Of a DNA stretch of 64,000 nucleotides, positions 54,690-63,540 are shown piece after piece. Under the pieces are notes generated by a model. It ran no database searches, had not been told where the DNA came from, and saw only the letters and a list, made by a program, of their open reading frames with translations. Position 1 is the first letter of the stretch. The number at the start of each line of letters is the position of its first letter. Location of the stretch: contig QRDG01000473.1 of the NCBI GenBank assembly GCA_012064385.1, forward strand, positions 4,917,066 to 4,981,065. The letters run 5' to 3'. This DNA comes from Puccinellia tenuiflora. Its lineage: Eukaryota; Streptophyta; Magnoliopsida; Poales; Poaceae. Both the position numbers and the translations under genes were made by a program.

Positions 54690-56070
54690 CAGTCCAAATT
54701 CCATTCTCTCTAGCACTCTTGCATTCAAAACGAAGAACCTGGCAAAGTCAACTTCTAGACTTTTTCCATCGTAGACCTTCAATACCACTTTTTTTAGATG
54801 GAACTTGAGACATTCAATTGGATCACTCGGTAAGGCATACTTCCTCACAATTTTTCTATTTTTTAGAAAGGGATCTAACTGTTTAGATAGAAAGAAAAAC
54901 TATAAATATCATATCAGACAAGTTAATGGACACAATAATTTGTCAAGAAATCTATCAAATAAGAATACTCACAACGATATACAGCCTCTCCAAACAGGGG
55001 AAGCACTTAAGGAAGTCCAGAACCGCATCTAAATCGGGGCCAACCTGATCAAGAGCCAAAATCTTCATAGTTGGCATTGTGGTTGACAAGTTCGCGGCAA
55101 TCATTTTCTACAAAAATAAAACAGAGTTTAAACCAATAAAAAAATGTAGAACAAAATTGTGTCCCAAGTATTAAGAGTGCAATTACCTGAAAAACTGTTG
55201 TTCCAAGGTGGAGTTCCGAGGTGCCTTTACTCACACAACCCAGAATCTCCAGTTTAGGAGAGAAGACGACTCGGATGGTCGCCGGACCATAGTCTGGGTA
55301 GAGTGAGAGCAACCTCTCGAGGCTGGGCGCGTCCTCGATGACCGGTGACGATGCTTTCTGCTTGTCTGTTCCGAGGTTCAGAGAAACCGACGCTCCGGAG
55401 AGACGGCGAGCTGATGCTGAGGCGGTGACAACCCATGATCTCTTCCAGCACGAGGCTCCTCAACGTAGGGCAGCCGGCGAGCACGGTGCTGAGAGTCTCC
55501 TCCGTCAGGGTGATCTTATACAGGCTGAGTCTCTCCAGTCTCGGAAAATCAATGGTGATGCCGGCCGGCAGGCTGCAGTGGCCGAACCAGGCCACGCGGA
55601 GCGAGGACGCGTGGCAGAACACCGACGGAGGGAGGACGTCGAGACCGCCGAGATCGAGCACCTGGAGGCCGGCGAGCACGTCCCTGGAGGTGAGACAGCC
55701 TTCGAACCTGGTTCTGGCGTCACGGTCACGGGCTTCGTCGTCGAGGAGCCGGAGCCACGTGCGGGGGTGGTAGCGGGGGCGGAGGCGGGTGATGCCCGTG
55801 ATGGAGATACGGCGGACTGGGCCTTCGTGGCCGGAGAGGATGTCGGAGATGGTCTGCGGGGCCGGATTCGAGGTTGAGCGGCGCGGACCGCCAGATGGGC
55901 CGCCACCGACGGGACAGCGCCTGCGTGCGGCAGGCGTCCTTGGTGGGGAGGAGAGACACGATGGTGCCGAGCACGGCGTCGGGTTGGTTGCTGATGAGAT
56001 CGGGCCGGTCGCTGGTCCCCGGCCTGGATGGTCCTTCGCCGCCGTCGGTTTGCTTCGCCGCGGCCGCCAT

Positions 56071-56529
56071 GTGCGAGTTGCGCCGGGTAGTACGTGAACG
56101 TGACGGACCAGGCTTCTTCCCGATCTGCTATCTCTATCTCTTCTCTATCTCTATCTCTATCTTCTCTGCTACCTAAAAAGAGAGTAGCGTTCCGTCGTCT
56201 GCCTCCTCGCGGTCCGTTTGGTCCTTTCGTCATGCTCCGCCCGTCTGCCTCGTGGCTCCACGTCCGTTTTAGTCCATCCTCGCCTCCTCTCGCTTTATTC
56301 CGCCCGTCCTAATTTTCCGCCCACGATAATTTTCTCCTACAAACACAAAGCAAGATCTCCTCCAACGTGGATTCATACAATTGCGCCTCGAATCAGCTTG
56401 CCTTCGTCACCAATCGACCCATCCAGATACCGGTCGATATGCTTTGTATCCTTCTCTCCCCAATTTAGATCTCCTCATCCGCGTTAAATCGATGTGATTT
56501 TGCTGCCGCAGCAGGAGGAGGCAAGAGGT
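56071..56529. other. Divergent upstream region between F-box copy B and the downstream gene
   Basis: Probable 5' flank of F-box copy B on the - strand. On the + strand TTTGCTGCCGCAG at 56502-56513 looks like a splice acceptor for the gene that continues at 62149 beyond the copia element. No clear TATA box is evident. Confidence 0.4.
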
Positions 56530-57099
56530 TGTTAGAAATAGACTTGTGTTCTAGGGCAGTCGAACCGATTCGGGGAGTGTCCCGAGTCGAGTCGTCGAGT
56601 CAGAGTCTGTTCTGACTTGACAGTAATAGTCTCCGGGTCAAGTGGACTCGAATAGATAGCCTAGTCTGAGGTTGTTTCGACTGGAGGTAGTTTCCGGGTA
56701 CGTGGAGTCGAACTCTCGACTCCTACCCGAGTAAGTGTCGAGTGACGGAGTCGGCCTGTCGACTCCGGCACCTGGTAGTTCGAGTGACGGAGTTGGTCTG
56801 TCGACTCCGGCTCGTGGACACGTCAGCGCGGGTGTTGGCGGTCTGGAATCTGCGAGAAGGTTCTAGAAGCACAGGTGTCCTGGACACCTGTGCAGGCCCG
56901 CGCGTAGCAGTGCAACACCTGTCCCGGCGTGGACAAGTTTGCTTTGGCTGGATGGAAAGATCTAGCCAAGATATTTTTTTGTAGGTTACCCTATAAATAT
57001 CCCATCAATAGAAAAAGGGAAAATTGAGGCAAACCTAGTTTCTTTCACAGATTATTTGACACACACTCCCCTCTCTCTCTCTCTATCTCACGGGCAACA
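56530..57099 (+). repeat. 5' LTR of the copia element
   Basis: CCCTATAAATATCCC (56989-57003) is the likely TATA box, which puts the transcript start near 57020-57030. The U3 part is dense in GACTC/GAGTC pentamers. A CT-dinucleotide run lies at about 57071-57085. Confidence 0.95.
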
Positions 57100-57101
57100 A
57101 T

Positions 57102-57113
57102 TGGTATCAGAGC
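57102..57113 (+). other. Primer binding site, initiator methionine tRNA
   Basis: TGGTATCAGAGC lies 2 bp after the 5' LTR end, the standard copia primer site. Confidence 0.95.
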
Positions 57114-57140
57114 CTGAGTTCTTGAGAGATCTCACCGGAG

Positions 57141-60100
57141 ATGGGCGACGGAAAGGCGCTCGTACCGGCGGAGGCGAAGGAGGCCGCGAGCACGCTGGCA
57201 GTCCAGCGTGTTGTGCGGGAGTCCGGTAGTTCGTGGCCGCTACTTACGCGGTCAAACTACTCAGACTGGGCGCTGCTCATGCAAGTGAAGCTTGAGGCAC
57301 GCCGAGCGTGGTCCGCCGTGCATGACGGCACGGAGGATCGCGAGGTGGACCGGGCAGCAATGGAGTACATGCTGCTCGCCGTTCCACCGGAGATGATCTC
57401 CACACTGGCGTCGAAGAAGACGGCCAAGGAGGCGTGGGAGGCGATCAAGACGATGCGGGTCGGAGACACCCGTGTCCGGGAGGCGAAGGCGACGGCGCTC
57501 AAGAAGCAGTACAAGGCCATCAAGTTCGGCGACAGCGAGAACATCGACGACTTCGCCATGCGGCTGTCATCGCTCGTGTCGCAGCTTGGGGTGCTCGGCG
57601 TCACCATCACCGAGCCGGACACAATCCGTAAGTTTCTCTCGGTCGTTCCCACGAGGCTCTCGCAGATGGCATGCTCCATCGAGACCCTGCTCGACCTCGA
57701 CACGCTCCCCATGGAGGAGCTCATCGGCCGCCTCAAAACGGCTGAGGAGCGACATGAGGCGGAGAAGCCGGAGGCCAAGCAGGCTGGGAAACTACTCCTC
57801 ACGGAGGAGGAGTGGTTCTCTCGGATGCGCCTGCAAGATGGAGGTGGATCCTCCAGCCACACCGGACGCGGCGGCGGCAAGCCGCGCGGTCGCGGTAGAG
57901 GCAACTCAGCTCGTGGAGCTGGGAACCCCGGCACGTCGAAGGACGCATGTCGGTACTGCGGAGTCGTCGGCCACTGGGCGCGAGACTGCCGCAAGAAGAA
58001 GCGCGAGCAGGGCGAGGCCCACCTCGTGCGCGGCGGAGGCGACAATGACGACGCGCTGCTCATGATGCAGGCGTGCACCATTGCGTCGGCTCCGCAACTC
58101 CCAGCGTCAACTCAGGCGGAGTCGGGCGCATCGGAGGCGGCACCCTCGTCTCGACCGGTGGCAGAGTCGGAGGGAGCGTCGACTCCTCCGAAGGAACACT
58201 CGCGGATCCATTGGGTCGCGGAGTGGGACATGCCGGCTCAAGAGGAGTCGAAGAAGGGGACTCGGGAGGAGTCGGCCCAGTCGACTCGCAAGGAGTCGAA
58301 CCTCTTCCTGCTGGAGGAGAAGGCGCAGGTCAACCTGGCGCAAGGAGGGGACGCCAAGGAGGGCGTCTGGTACCTCGACTCGGGCGCCACCAACCACATG
58401 ACTGGTGACCGCGCCGCGTTCGCGGAACTCGACACCAGCATCGTCGGAACCGTCAAGTTCGGCGACGGCTCGCGAGTCGACATCTGCGGGCAAGGGACGG
58501 TGCTGTTCGTCTGCAAGTCAGGCGAGCACCGGGCCATCACCGGGGTGTACTACATACCCCGGTTGAACACGCAGATCATCAGCCTGGGCCAGTTCGACGA
58601 GAATGGCTGCCAGGTGCTGATCGAGGACGGGCTCCTCCGAGTGCGTGACAGGGAGCGGAAGCTCCTGGCAAAGGTCAGGCGGGAGCCGAACCGGATGTAC
58701 AAGCTGGCAGTGCGAGTCGCCCAGCCTGTGTGCTTGGCAGTGCACGCAGGTGTCGACTCGGCCTGGACTTGGCATGCAAGGTTCGGGCACCTCAACTTCG
58801 ACAGCCTGCGCCGACTCGCGAAAGGTGGCATGGTGCGTGGCCTCCCTCTTGTGGAGCACGTGAACCAGCTCTGCGACGCCTGCCTAGCAGGGAAGCAGCG
58901 GCGAGCCTCCTTCTCCAAGCAGGCGAAGTTCCGGGCGAAGGAGCGACTCGAGCTGGTCCATGGCGACCTCTGCGGGCCGATCACCCCGGCGACTCCAAGC
59001 GGCAAGAGGTACTTCCTCCTGCTAGTCGACGACCTGACGCGGTACATGTGGCTCGCCCTTCTTGCGACGAAGGACGAGGCCGCAGTCGCCATCATTCGAC
59101 TCCAGGCGGGAGTCGAGTCAGAGTCGAGCTGCAAGCTGCGCACGCTGAGGACGGATCGCGGAGGCGAGTTCACCTCCGGCTCCTTCACGGCGTACTGTGC
59201 GGAACTCGGAGTGGAGCGTCACCTGACGGCTCCTTACTCCCCGCAGCAGAACGGAGTCGTGGAGCGACGCAACCAGACGATTGTGGGCATGGCCCGCAGT
59301 CTGCTGAAGGCCAAGAAAGTCCCCGGCGAGTTCTGGGGTGAGGCGGTGTCGACGGCCGTGTTCATCTTGAACAGGTCGCCCACCAAGAGCGTGGATGGCA
59401 TGACGCCATTCGAGTCCTGGCATGGCCGCAAGCCGGATGTGCACTTCATGCGCACGTTCGGGTGCCTGGCGCATGTCAGAGAGACGCGACCCGGGCTGAA
59501 GAAGCTCGACGATCGCAGCAGGCCGATGATCTTCGTGGGGTACGAACCCGGCACGAAGGGTTATCGGGTCTACGACCCGGCTACAGGCCGAGTCACCATC
59601 ACTCGCGACGTGGTGTTCGACGAGAACGCGCGTTGGGACTGGAGTTCGCCGGACTCTCCGGTGAACACGTTTGGAGTCGACACCTTCACGGTCGAGCACA
59701 TGGTGTTCGAGCCGCAGTCGAATCCAGGGGACGGGAGTGCGGGTCCTGGACCCAACTCGCCGCCTCCTCCAAGTCCATCTTCCCCGACTCCAGGAGCCGG
59801 GAGTGAGTCTCCAACGACACCGGAGCACTCGACAGCCGAGTCTTCGACTCCGGCTGTCACAGGCGTCGAGTTCGTCACGCCACCTTCAAGGTATGCAAGT
59901 ATGCTTGATGGAGAAGACGACACCGAGCTCGAGCACCGGTTCCGCACTCTGCAGAACGTGCTCGATGCGGGTCCGGCTCAGGAGCCAGACGAGGAGCTCC
60001 ACTTCCTCGCCTCCGAAGAACCTGGCTCGTTCGACGAGGCCAAGTCAGACGCAAGCTGGAGGCGTGCGATGCAGGAGGAGCTCGAAGCCATCGAGTCCAA

Positions 60101-61571
60101 CTCGACTTGGCGGCTCGCCACCTTACCACCAGGTCACCGCGCGATCGGCCTGAAGTGGGTCTACAAGGTGAAGAAGGATGCGCACGGCGTGGTCCTTAAG
60201 CACAAAGCTCGCCTGGTGGCGAAGGGCTATGTGCAGCGGCACGGGATCGACTACGACGAGGTCTTTGCTCCCGTTCCCCGACTCGAGTCAATTCGACTCC
60301 TGCTGGCGGTGGCCGCAGATTCGGGTTGGGACGTCCACCACATGGACGTCAAGTCAGCCTTCCTCAACGGCGAGTTGGAGGAAGAGGTGTACGTGCAGCA
60401 GCCAGCCGGCTTCGCTGCAAAGGGGAAGGAGCACCTGGTGCTCCGACTCGACAAGGCGCTCTACGGCCTCAAGCAGGCACCAAGGGCATGGAACACCAAG
60501 CTCGACGCATGCCTCGTCAAGCTCGACTTCACCAGGTGCGAGTCGGAGCATGGCATGTACGCGCGGGGCGCTTCATCGACTCGACTCCTCGTCGGAGTCT
60601 ACGTCGACGACTTGGTGATCACAGGCTCCGACTCCAGCGACATCGACGAGTTCAAGCTGGAGATGCAGAGTCTGTTCCAGATGTCCGACCTCGGGCTGCT
60701 GAGCTACTACCTCGGCATTGAGGTCCGACAAGGGCCAAGCGGGATCGACATCTCGCAAGCGGCCTATGCCCAGAAGCTGCTGGAGAAGGAAGGGATGGCT
60801 GGGTCCAACCCCTGCCAGGTGCCCATGGAGCCGCGCTTCAAGCTGTCCAAGACCAGCACGGCTCCACCAACGGATGCGACTGAGTACCGGAGCATCGTCG
60901 GGAGCCTCCGGTACTTGGTGCACACGAGACCGGATCTGACTTTCGCCGTCGGGTTCGTGTCTCGCTTCATGGTGACGCCAACTCAAGAGCATTTGGCGGC
61001 TGTGAAGCACATCCTACGCTACATCGCCGGGTCTCCTCGACTCGGATGTAGGTATTGCAGAGGTACAGGTGCACCACGCCTCGTCGGCTACAGCGACAGC
61101 GACTTGGGTGGAGACGTCGACTCACGCAAGAGTACGTCTGGCACGCTGTTCTTTCTGGGGAGCAGCCCAGTGACCTGGCAGTCCCAGAAGCAGTCGATCG
61201 TGGCTCTCTCGAGCTGCGAGTCCGAGTATGTGGCTGCTGCCACAGCTGCTTGCCAGGGAATCTGGCTCTCTCGGCTGCTCGCCGAGTTCAGCACCGGCGA
61301 AGTCGAACAGGTGGTGCTCAAGGTCGACAACAAGTCGGCAATCGCACTCGCCAAGAATCCCGTCTTCCACGAGCGCTCAAAACACATCGAGTTGAAGTAT
61401 CACTTCATTCGAGACTGCGTGGAGGCGAAGAAGATCGAGTTAGAGTTCGTACCCACCGAACATCAACTCGCAGACATGCTGACCAAGCCACTTGGACGAG
61501 TCCGCCTGGCGGAGCTGTGCTCAAGGATCGGCATGGTGGAGGAATCGCCGGAACTCAAGCCTAGGGAGTGA
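57141..61571 (+). CDS. Copia Gag-Pol polyprotein, full length
   Basis: 1476 residues in one frame, in the order gag, protease, integrase, RT, RNase H that defines copia. Gag domain from about residue 30 (SSWPLLTRSNYSDWALLMQV); zinc knuckle CRYCGVVGHWARDC at about 270; protease WYLDSGATNHMTGD at about 410; GAG-pre-integrase (TWHARFGHLNFDSLRRLAKG) at about 541; integrase DDE in GDLCGP (about 609), LRTDRGGEF (about 670) and NGVVERRNQT (about 705). RT spans about 985-1230 with KSAFLNGELEEEVYVQQPAG and catalytic YVDDLVITGSD near 1154. RNase H starts at about 1316 (GYSDSDLGGDVDSRKSTSG), with ALSSCESEYVA and DNKSAIALAKNPVFHERSKH. No stop or missing catalytic residue was seen. The stop codon ends 1 bp before the 3' LTR. 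Likely expressed from the 5' LTR. Confidence 0.97.
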   Translation: MGDGKALVPAEAKEAASTLAVQRVVRESGSSWPLLTRSNYSDWALLMQVKLEARRAWSAVHDGTEDREVDRAAMEYMLLAVPPEMISTLASKKTAKEAWEAIKTMRVGDTRVREAKATALKKQYKAIKFGDSENIDDFAMRLSSLVSQLGVLGVTITEPDTIRKFLSVVPTRLSQMACSIETLLDLDTLPMEELIGRLKTAEERHEAEKPEAKQAGKLLLTEEEWFSRMRLQDGGGSSSHTGRGGGKPRGRGRGNSARGAGNPGTSKDACRYCGVVGHWARDCRKKKREQGEAHLVRGGGDNDDALLMMQACTIASAPQLPASTQAESGASEAAPSSRPVAESEGASTPPKEHSRIHWVAEWDMPAQEESKKGTREESAQSTRKESNLFLLEEKAQVNLAQGGDAKEGVWYLDSGATNHMTGDRAAFAELDTSIVGTVKFGDGSRVDICGQGTVLFVCKSGEHRAITGVYYIPRLNTQIISLGQFDENGCQVLIEDGLLRVRDRERKLLAKVRREPNRMYKLAVRVAQPVCLAVHAGVDSAWTWHARFGHLNFDSLRRLAKGGMVRGLPLVEHVNQLCDACLAGKQRRASFSKQAKFRAKERLELVHGDLCGPITPATPSGKRYFLLLVDDLTRYMWLALLATKDEAAVAIIRLQAGVESESSCKLRTLRTDRGGEFTSGSFTAYCAELGVERHLTAPYSPQQNGVVERRNQTIVGMARSLLKAKKVPGEFWGEAVSTAVFILNRSPTKSVDGMTPFESWHGRKPDVHFMRTFGCLAHVRETRPGLKKLDDRSRPMIFVGYEPGTKGYRVYDPATGRVTITRDVVFDENARWDWSSPDSPVNTFGVDTFTVEHMVFEPQSNPGDGSAGPGPNSPPPPSPSSPTPGAGSESPTTPEHSTAESSTPAVTGVEFVTPPSRYASMLDGEDDTELEHRFRTLQNVLDAGPAQEPDEELHFLASEEPGSFDEAKSDASWRRAMQEELEAIESNSTWRLATLPPGHRAIGLKWVYKVKKDAHGVVLKHKARLVAKGYVQRHGIDYDEVFAPVPRLESIRLLLAVAADSGWDVHHMDVKSAFLNGELEEEVYVQQPAGFAAKGKEHLVLRLDKALYGLKQAPRAWNTKLDACLVKLDFTRCESEHGMYARGASSTRLLVGVYVDDLVITGSDSSDIDEFKLEMQSLFQMSDLGLLSYYLGIEVRQGPSGIDISQAAYAQKLLEKEGMAGSNPCQVPMEPRFKLSKTSTAPPTDATEYRSIVGSLRYLVHTRPDLTFAVGFVSRFMVTPTQEHLAAVKHILRYIAGSPRLGCRYCRGTGAPRLVGYSDSDLGGDVDSRKSTSGTLFFLGSSPVTWQSQKQSIVALSSCESEYVAAATAACQGIWLSRLLAEFSTGEVEQVVLKVDNKSAIALAKNPVFHERSKHIELKYHFIRDCVEAKKIELEFVPTEHQLADMLTKPLGRVRLAELCSRIGMVEESPELKPRE

Positions 61572-61572
61572 A

Positions 61573-62143
61573 TGTTAGAAATAGGCTTGTGTTCTAGGGC
61601 AGTCGAACCGATTCGGGGAGTGTCCCGAGTCGAGTCGTCGAGTCAGAGTCTGTTCTGACTTGACAGTAATAGTCTACGGGTCAAGTGGACTCGAATAGAT
61701 AGCCCAGTCTGAGGTTGTTTCGACTGGAGGTAGTTTCCGGGTACGTGGAGTCGAACTCTCGACTCCTACCCGAGGAAGTGTCGAGTGACGGAGTCGGCCT
61801 GTCGACTCCGGCACCTGGTAGTTCGAGTGACGGAGTTGGTCTGTCGACTCCGGCTCGTGGACACGTCAGCGCGGGTGTTGGCGGTCTGGAATCTGCGAGA
61901 AGGTTCTATAAGCATAGGTGTCCTGGACACCTGTGCAGGCCCGCGCGTAGCAGTGCAACACCTGTCCCGGCGTGGACAAGTTTGCTTTGGCTGGATGGAA
62001 AGATCTAGCCAAGATATTTTTTTGTAGGTTACCCTATAAATATCCCATCAATAGAAAAAAGGAAAAATTGAGGCAAACCTAGTTTCTTTCACAGATTCTT
62101 TGACACACACTCCCCTCTCTCTCTCTCTATCTCACGGGCAACA
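61573..62143 (+). repeat. 3' LTR of the copia element
   Basis: 571 bp. The purine stretch before it (CCTAGGGAGTGAA) overlaps the last codons of the polyprotein, so the polypurine tract is partly coding and rather weak. Confidence 0.95.
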
Positions 62144-62148
62144 GAGGT

Positions 62149-62760
62149 GTCTCACCGACGGCGGCAGCCATGATTGAGGAGATCCTGCTGGTACACCAGG
62201 AAGAACGCCTACGATGTCTACAGGCACAGCGCCATCGCCATGGCCTGCACCCTCGCCGCCTCCATGCGCGTCCCAATCGATGTCGAGATGAAGGCTCTCT
62301 TCGCGGTGCAGGCCAATCTGGCCAACGGCCGGCGGGGTGCTTGGATCAGGGTAGGAGGTGGATGCGTCGAGCGAAAATGTCATCCCGCCTACCCTCACGC
62401 GTTCCGGTCTTATCCTGGCCGACCATCGTGGGTTTTAGACGGCCAGGATATGTATAATTGCAACAAAGCACCGGAACGGATTCGACGGCCAGGATTCGAC
62501 ACCGGAACGGATTCCAACAGGATTCGACGGCCAGGATAAGACCGGAACGCGTGAGGGTAGGTGGGAAAACCGCGTTATGCGTCGAGAGCCACCGACAGGA
62601 TGTGACAGGTGAGGAGTCTCGACAAATCGTGCTGCAGAATTGCAGTTACATGAGGAATGTGATTGCGGATAGGTCAGGATTGCTCTACGCACAAGCGGCT
62701 ATTGAGCTGGTCAAGGATCTGGCGCAAAGGCTGGCTTTCACGGTGCCGTTGTGCAGGTGT
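62149..62760 (+). pseudogene. Unrecognised coding region interrupted by a foldback element
   Basis: The frame from about 62177 reads WYTRKNAYDVYRHSAIAMAC, VPIDVEMKALFAVQANLANG and GAWIRVGGGCVE, then hits the foldback element at 62372. After it, from 62577, the text CVESHRQDVTGEESRQIVLQ continues through RSGLLYAQAAIELVKDLAQR to a possible donor, GCAG|GTGTGG, at about 62755. Removing the insert and one direct repeat makes the two parts one frame, which supports real coding sequence. Upstream, ATG 62170 (MIEEILLVHQEERL) is in another frame, so a small indel or an unseen intron lies near 62190. I do not recognise the protein. Its 5' part was separated by the copia insertion. Confidence 0.5.
62372..62576. 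mobile_element. 205-bp foldback/MITE-like insertion
   Basis: Arms 62384-62421 and 62528-62565 are complementary over 38 bp with one mismatch (CCTACCCTCACGCGTTCCGG... against ...CCGGAACGCGTGAGGGTAGG). It is flanked by the 10-bp direct repeat ATGCGTCGAG (62362-62371 and 62577-62586). The interior repeats a CCGGAACGGATTC / GACGGCCAGGAT pair. A 9-10 bp duplication suggests a Mutator-type element; the outermost about 12 bp of each end are not complementary. Confidence 0.75.
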
Positions 62761-63540
62761 GGTGCTATTACATTTATATATAATGTATTATATTATCTCT
62801 AAGTTGTGCATTTCTTTTTTTAACTGTAAAGTAGCTGCAATCATATGCAAAGACTTACTATTGTTGTCCATTATCCTTGCCTGAGAATCTTGATCATTAG
62901 GTGTCTCAATTCTTGATGGGAATAAGACTGATGCTGATTCAAACATTACAGCAAAGGAAGTTGCTTCAAGCCTGTTGAACATGCATTAAAAGGTACATGT
63001 GTCTTTCACCTGTTATTGAATATTTTTGTTGTTCGTGGAATGACCAATATTTTACTTCGTTACCATGTATTGGAAATGTGTAGGAACACAACTGAGTGAC
63101 CAATAAGGGAACAACTTATATGAACTTCACGATTTTTTTATCTGTATGTTCAAATCATATAGCTAACTATCTGCAAGTATCTACAATTAATTGGTTTTTT
63201 CATCTCCTAATGATGTCCGTCCATTTGTCTAGGCAAAAGAATTCACTGGAGAGCCACATTCTAGGATGCAGGTAATCCTTTTCAATTACCGGTGTGTACT
63301 CCTGGAGGTATTATCAAGTTTTTGTAGCTGAACAGTAGTCCATGTTGACCACCTTCCAAAACGCAGAGCAAAAATAGAGCTCTTTATTTTCAACTTCAGG
63401 GATAATATGAAGGTTAACTTTCAGTTAGTACCATCCTATTGCTACATTGTCTTATTTCTCATGCTGGTATTTCGGGTATCGACTGGGTTAATTAAGTTTC
63501 TCAATAATTGCTTAATTCATGTTTGGGAGGGTGAATTCCG
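62761..63540 (+). other. AT-rich region with isolated exon-like pieces
   Basis: Two pieces look like exons. At 62901-62990, SILDGNKTDADSNITAKEVA is followed by LLNMH-stop, after an ATTAG acceptor. At 63232-63270, AKEFTGEPHSRMQ lies between TTTGTCTAG and GTAATC. They may belong to the gene at 62149, but the phase from the 62755 donor to the first piece does not fit, so I do not join them. No other feature was seen. Confidence 0.3.

Larger units (their letters stand above)
43204..56070 (-). pseudogene. F-box/LRR/FBD gene copy B, split by a CACTA insertion
   Basis: Exon 1 is 56070-55187: F-box with [20 protein letters not shown] and [13 protein letters not shown], then leucine-rich repeats (LQVLDLGGLDVLPPSVFCHA, FPRLERLSLYKITL); donor GTAATT. 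Exon 2 is 55107-54973 (TMKILALDQVGPDLDAVLDF). Exon 3 is 54878-54690 plus 43486-43281 with CACTA-2 between, carrying the FBD domain (VDFARFFVLNARVLERMEFG; FEFKKFTW). Exon 4 is 43208-43204 with the stop. F-box/FBD proteins normally bridge SKP1 to substrates in SCF ubiquitin ligases. Besides the insertion, exon 1 has two net 1-base frameshifts, near 55870 and near 55390, so the gene was probably already dead or is decaying. Confidence 0.88.
56530..62143 (+). mobile_element. Ty1/copia LTR retrotransposon, apparently intact
   Basis: 5614 bp with perfect target duplication GAGGT (56525-56529 and 62144-62148). LTRs of 570 and 571 bp (56530-57099 and 61573-62143) begin TGTTAGAAATAG and end GGGCAACA. 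They differ by about 8 substitutions and one 1-base indel by my count (about 1.4%). The primer site TGGTATCAGAGC at 57102 is the initiator-Met tRNA type. One uninterrupted polyprotein fills the interior. This is the only element in the window with all parts intact. Confidence 0.97.

Noticed and set aside
62901..62990. Exon SILDGNKTDADSNITAKEVA as the next exon of the interrupted gene
   Set aside because: Splicing from the donor near 62755 puts it out of phase and gives a stop. Kept only as a possible isolated exon.
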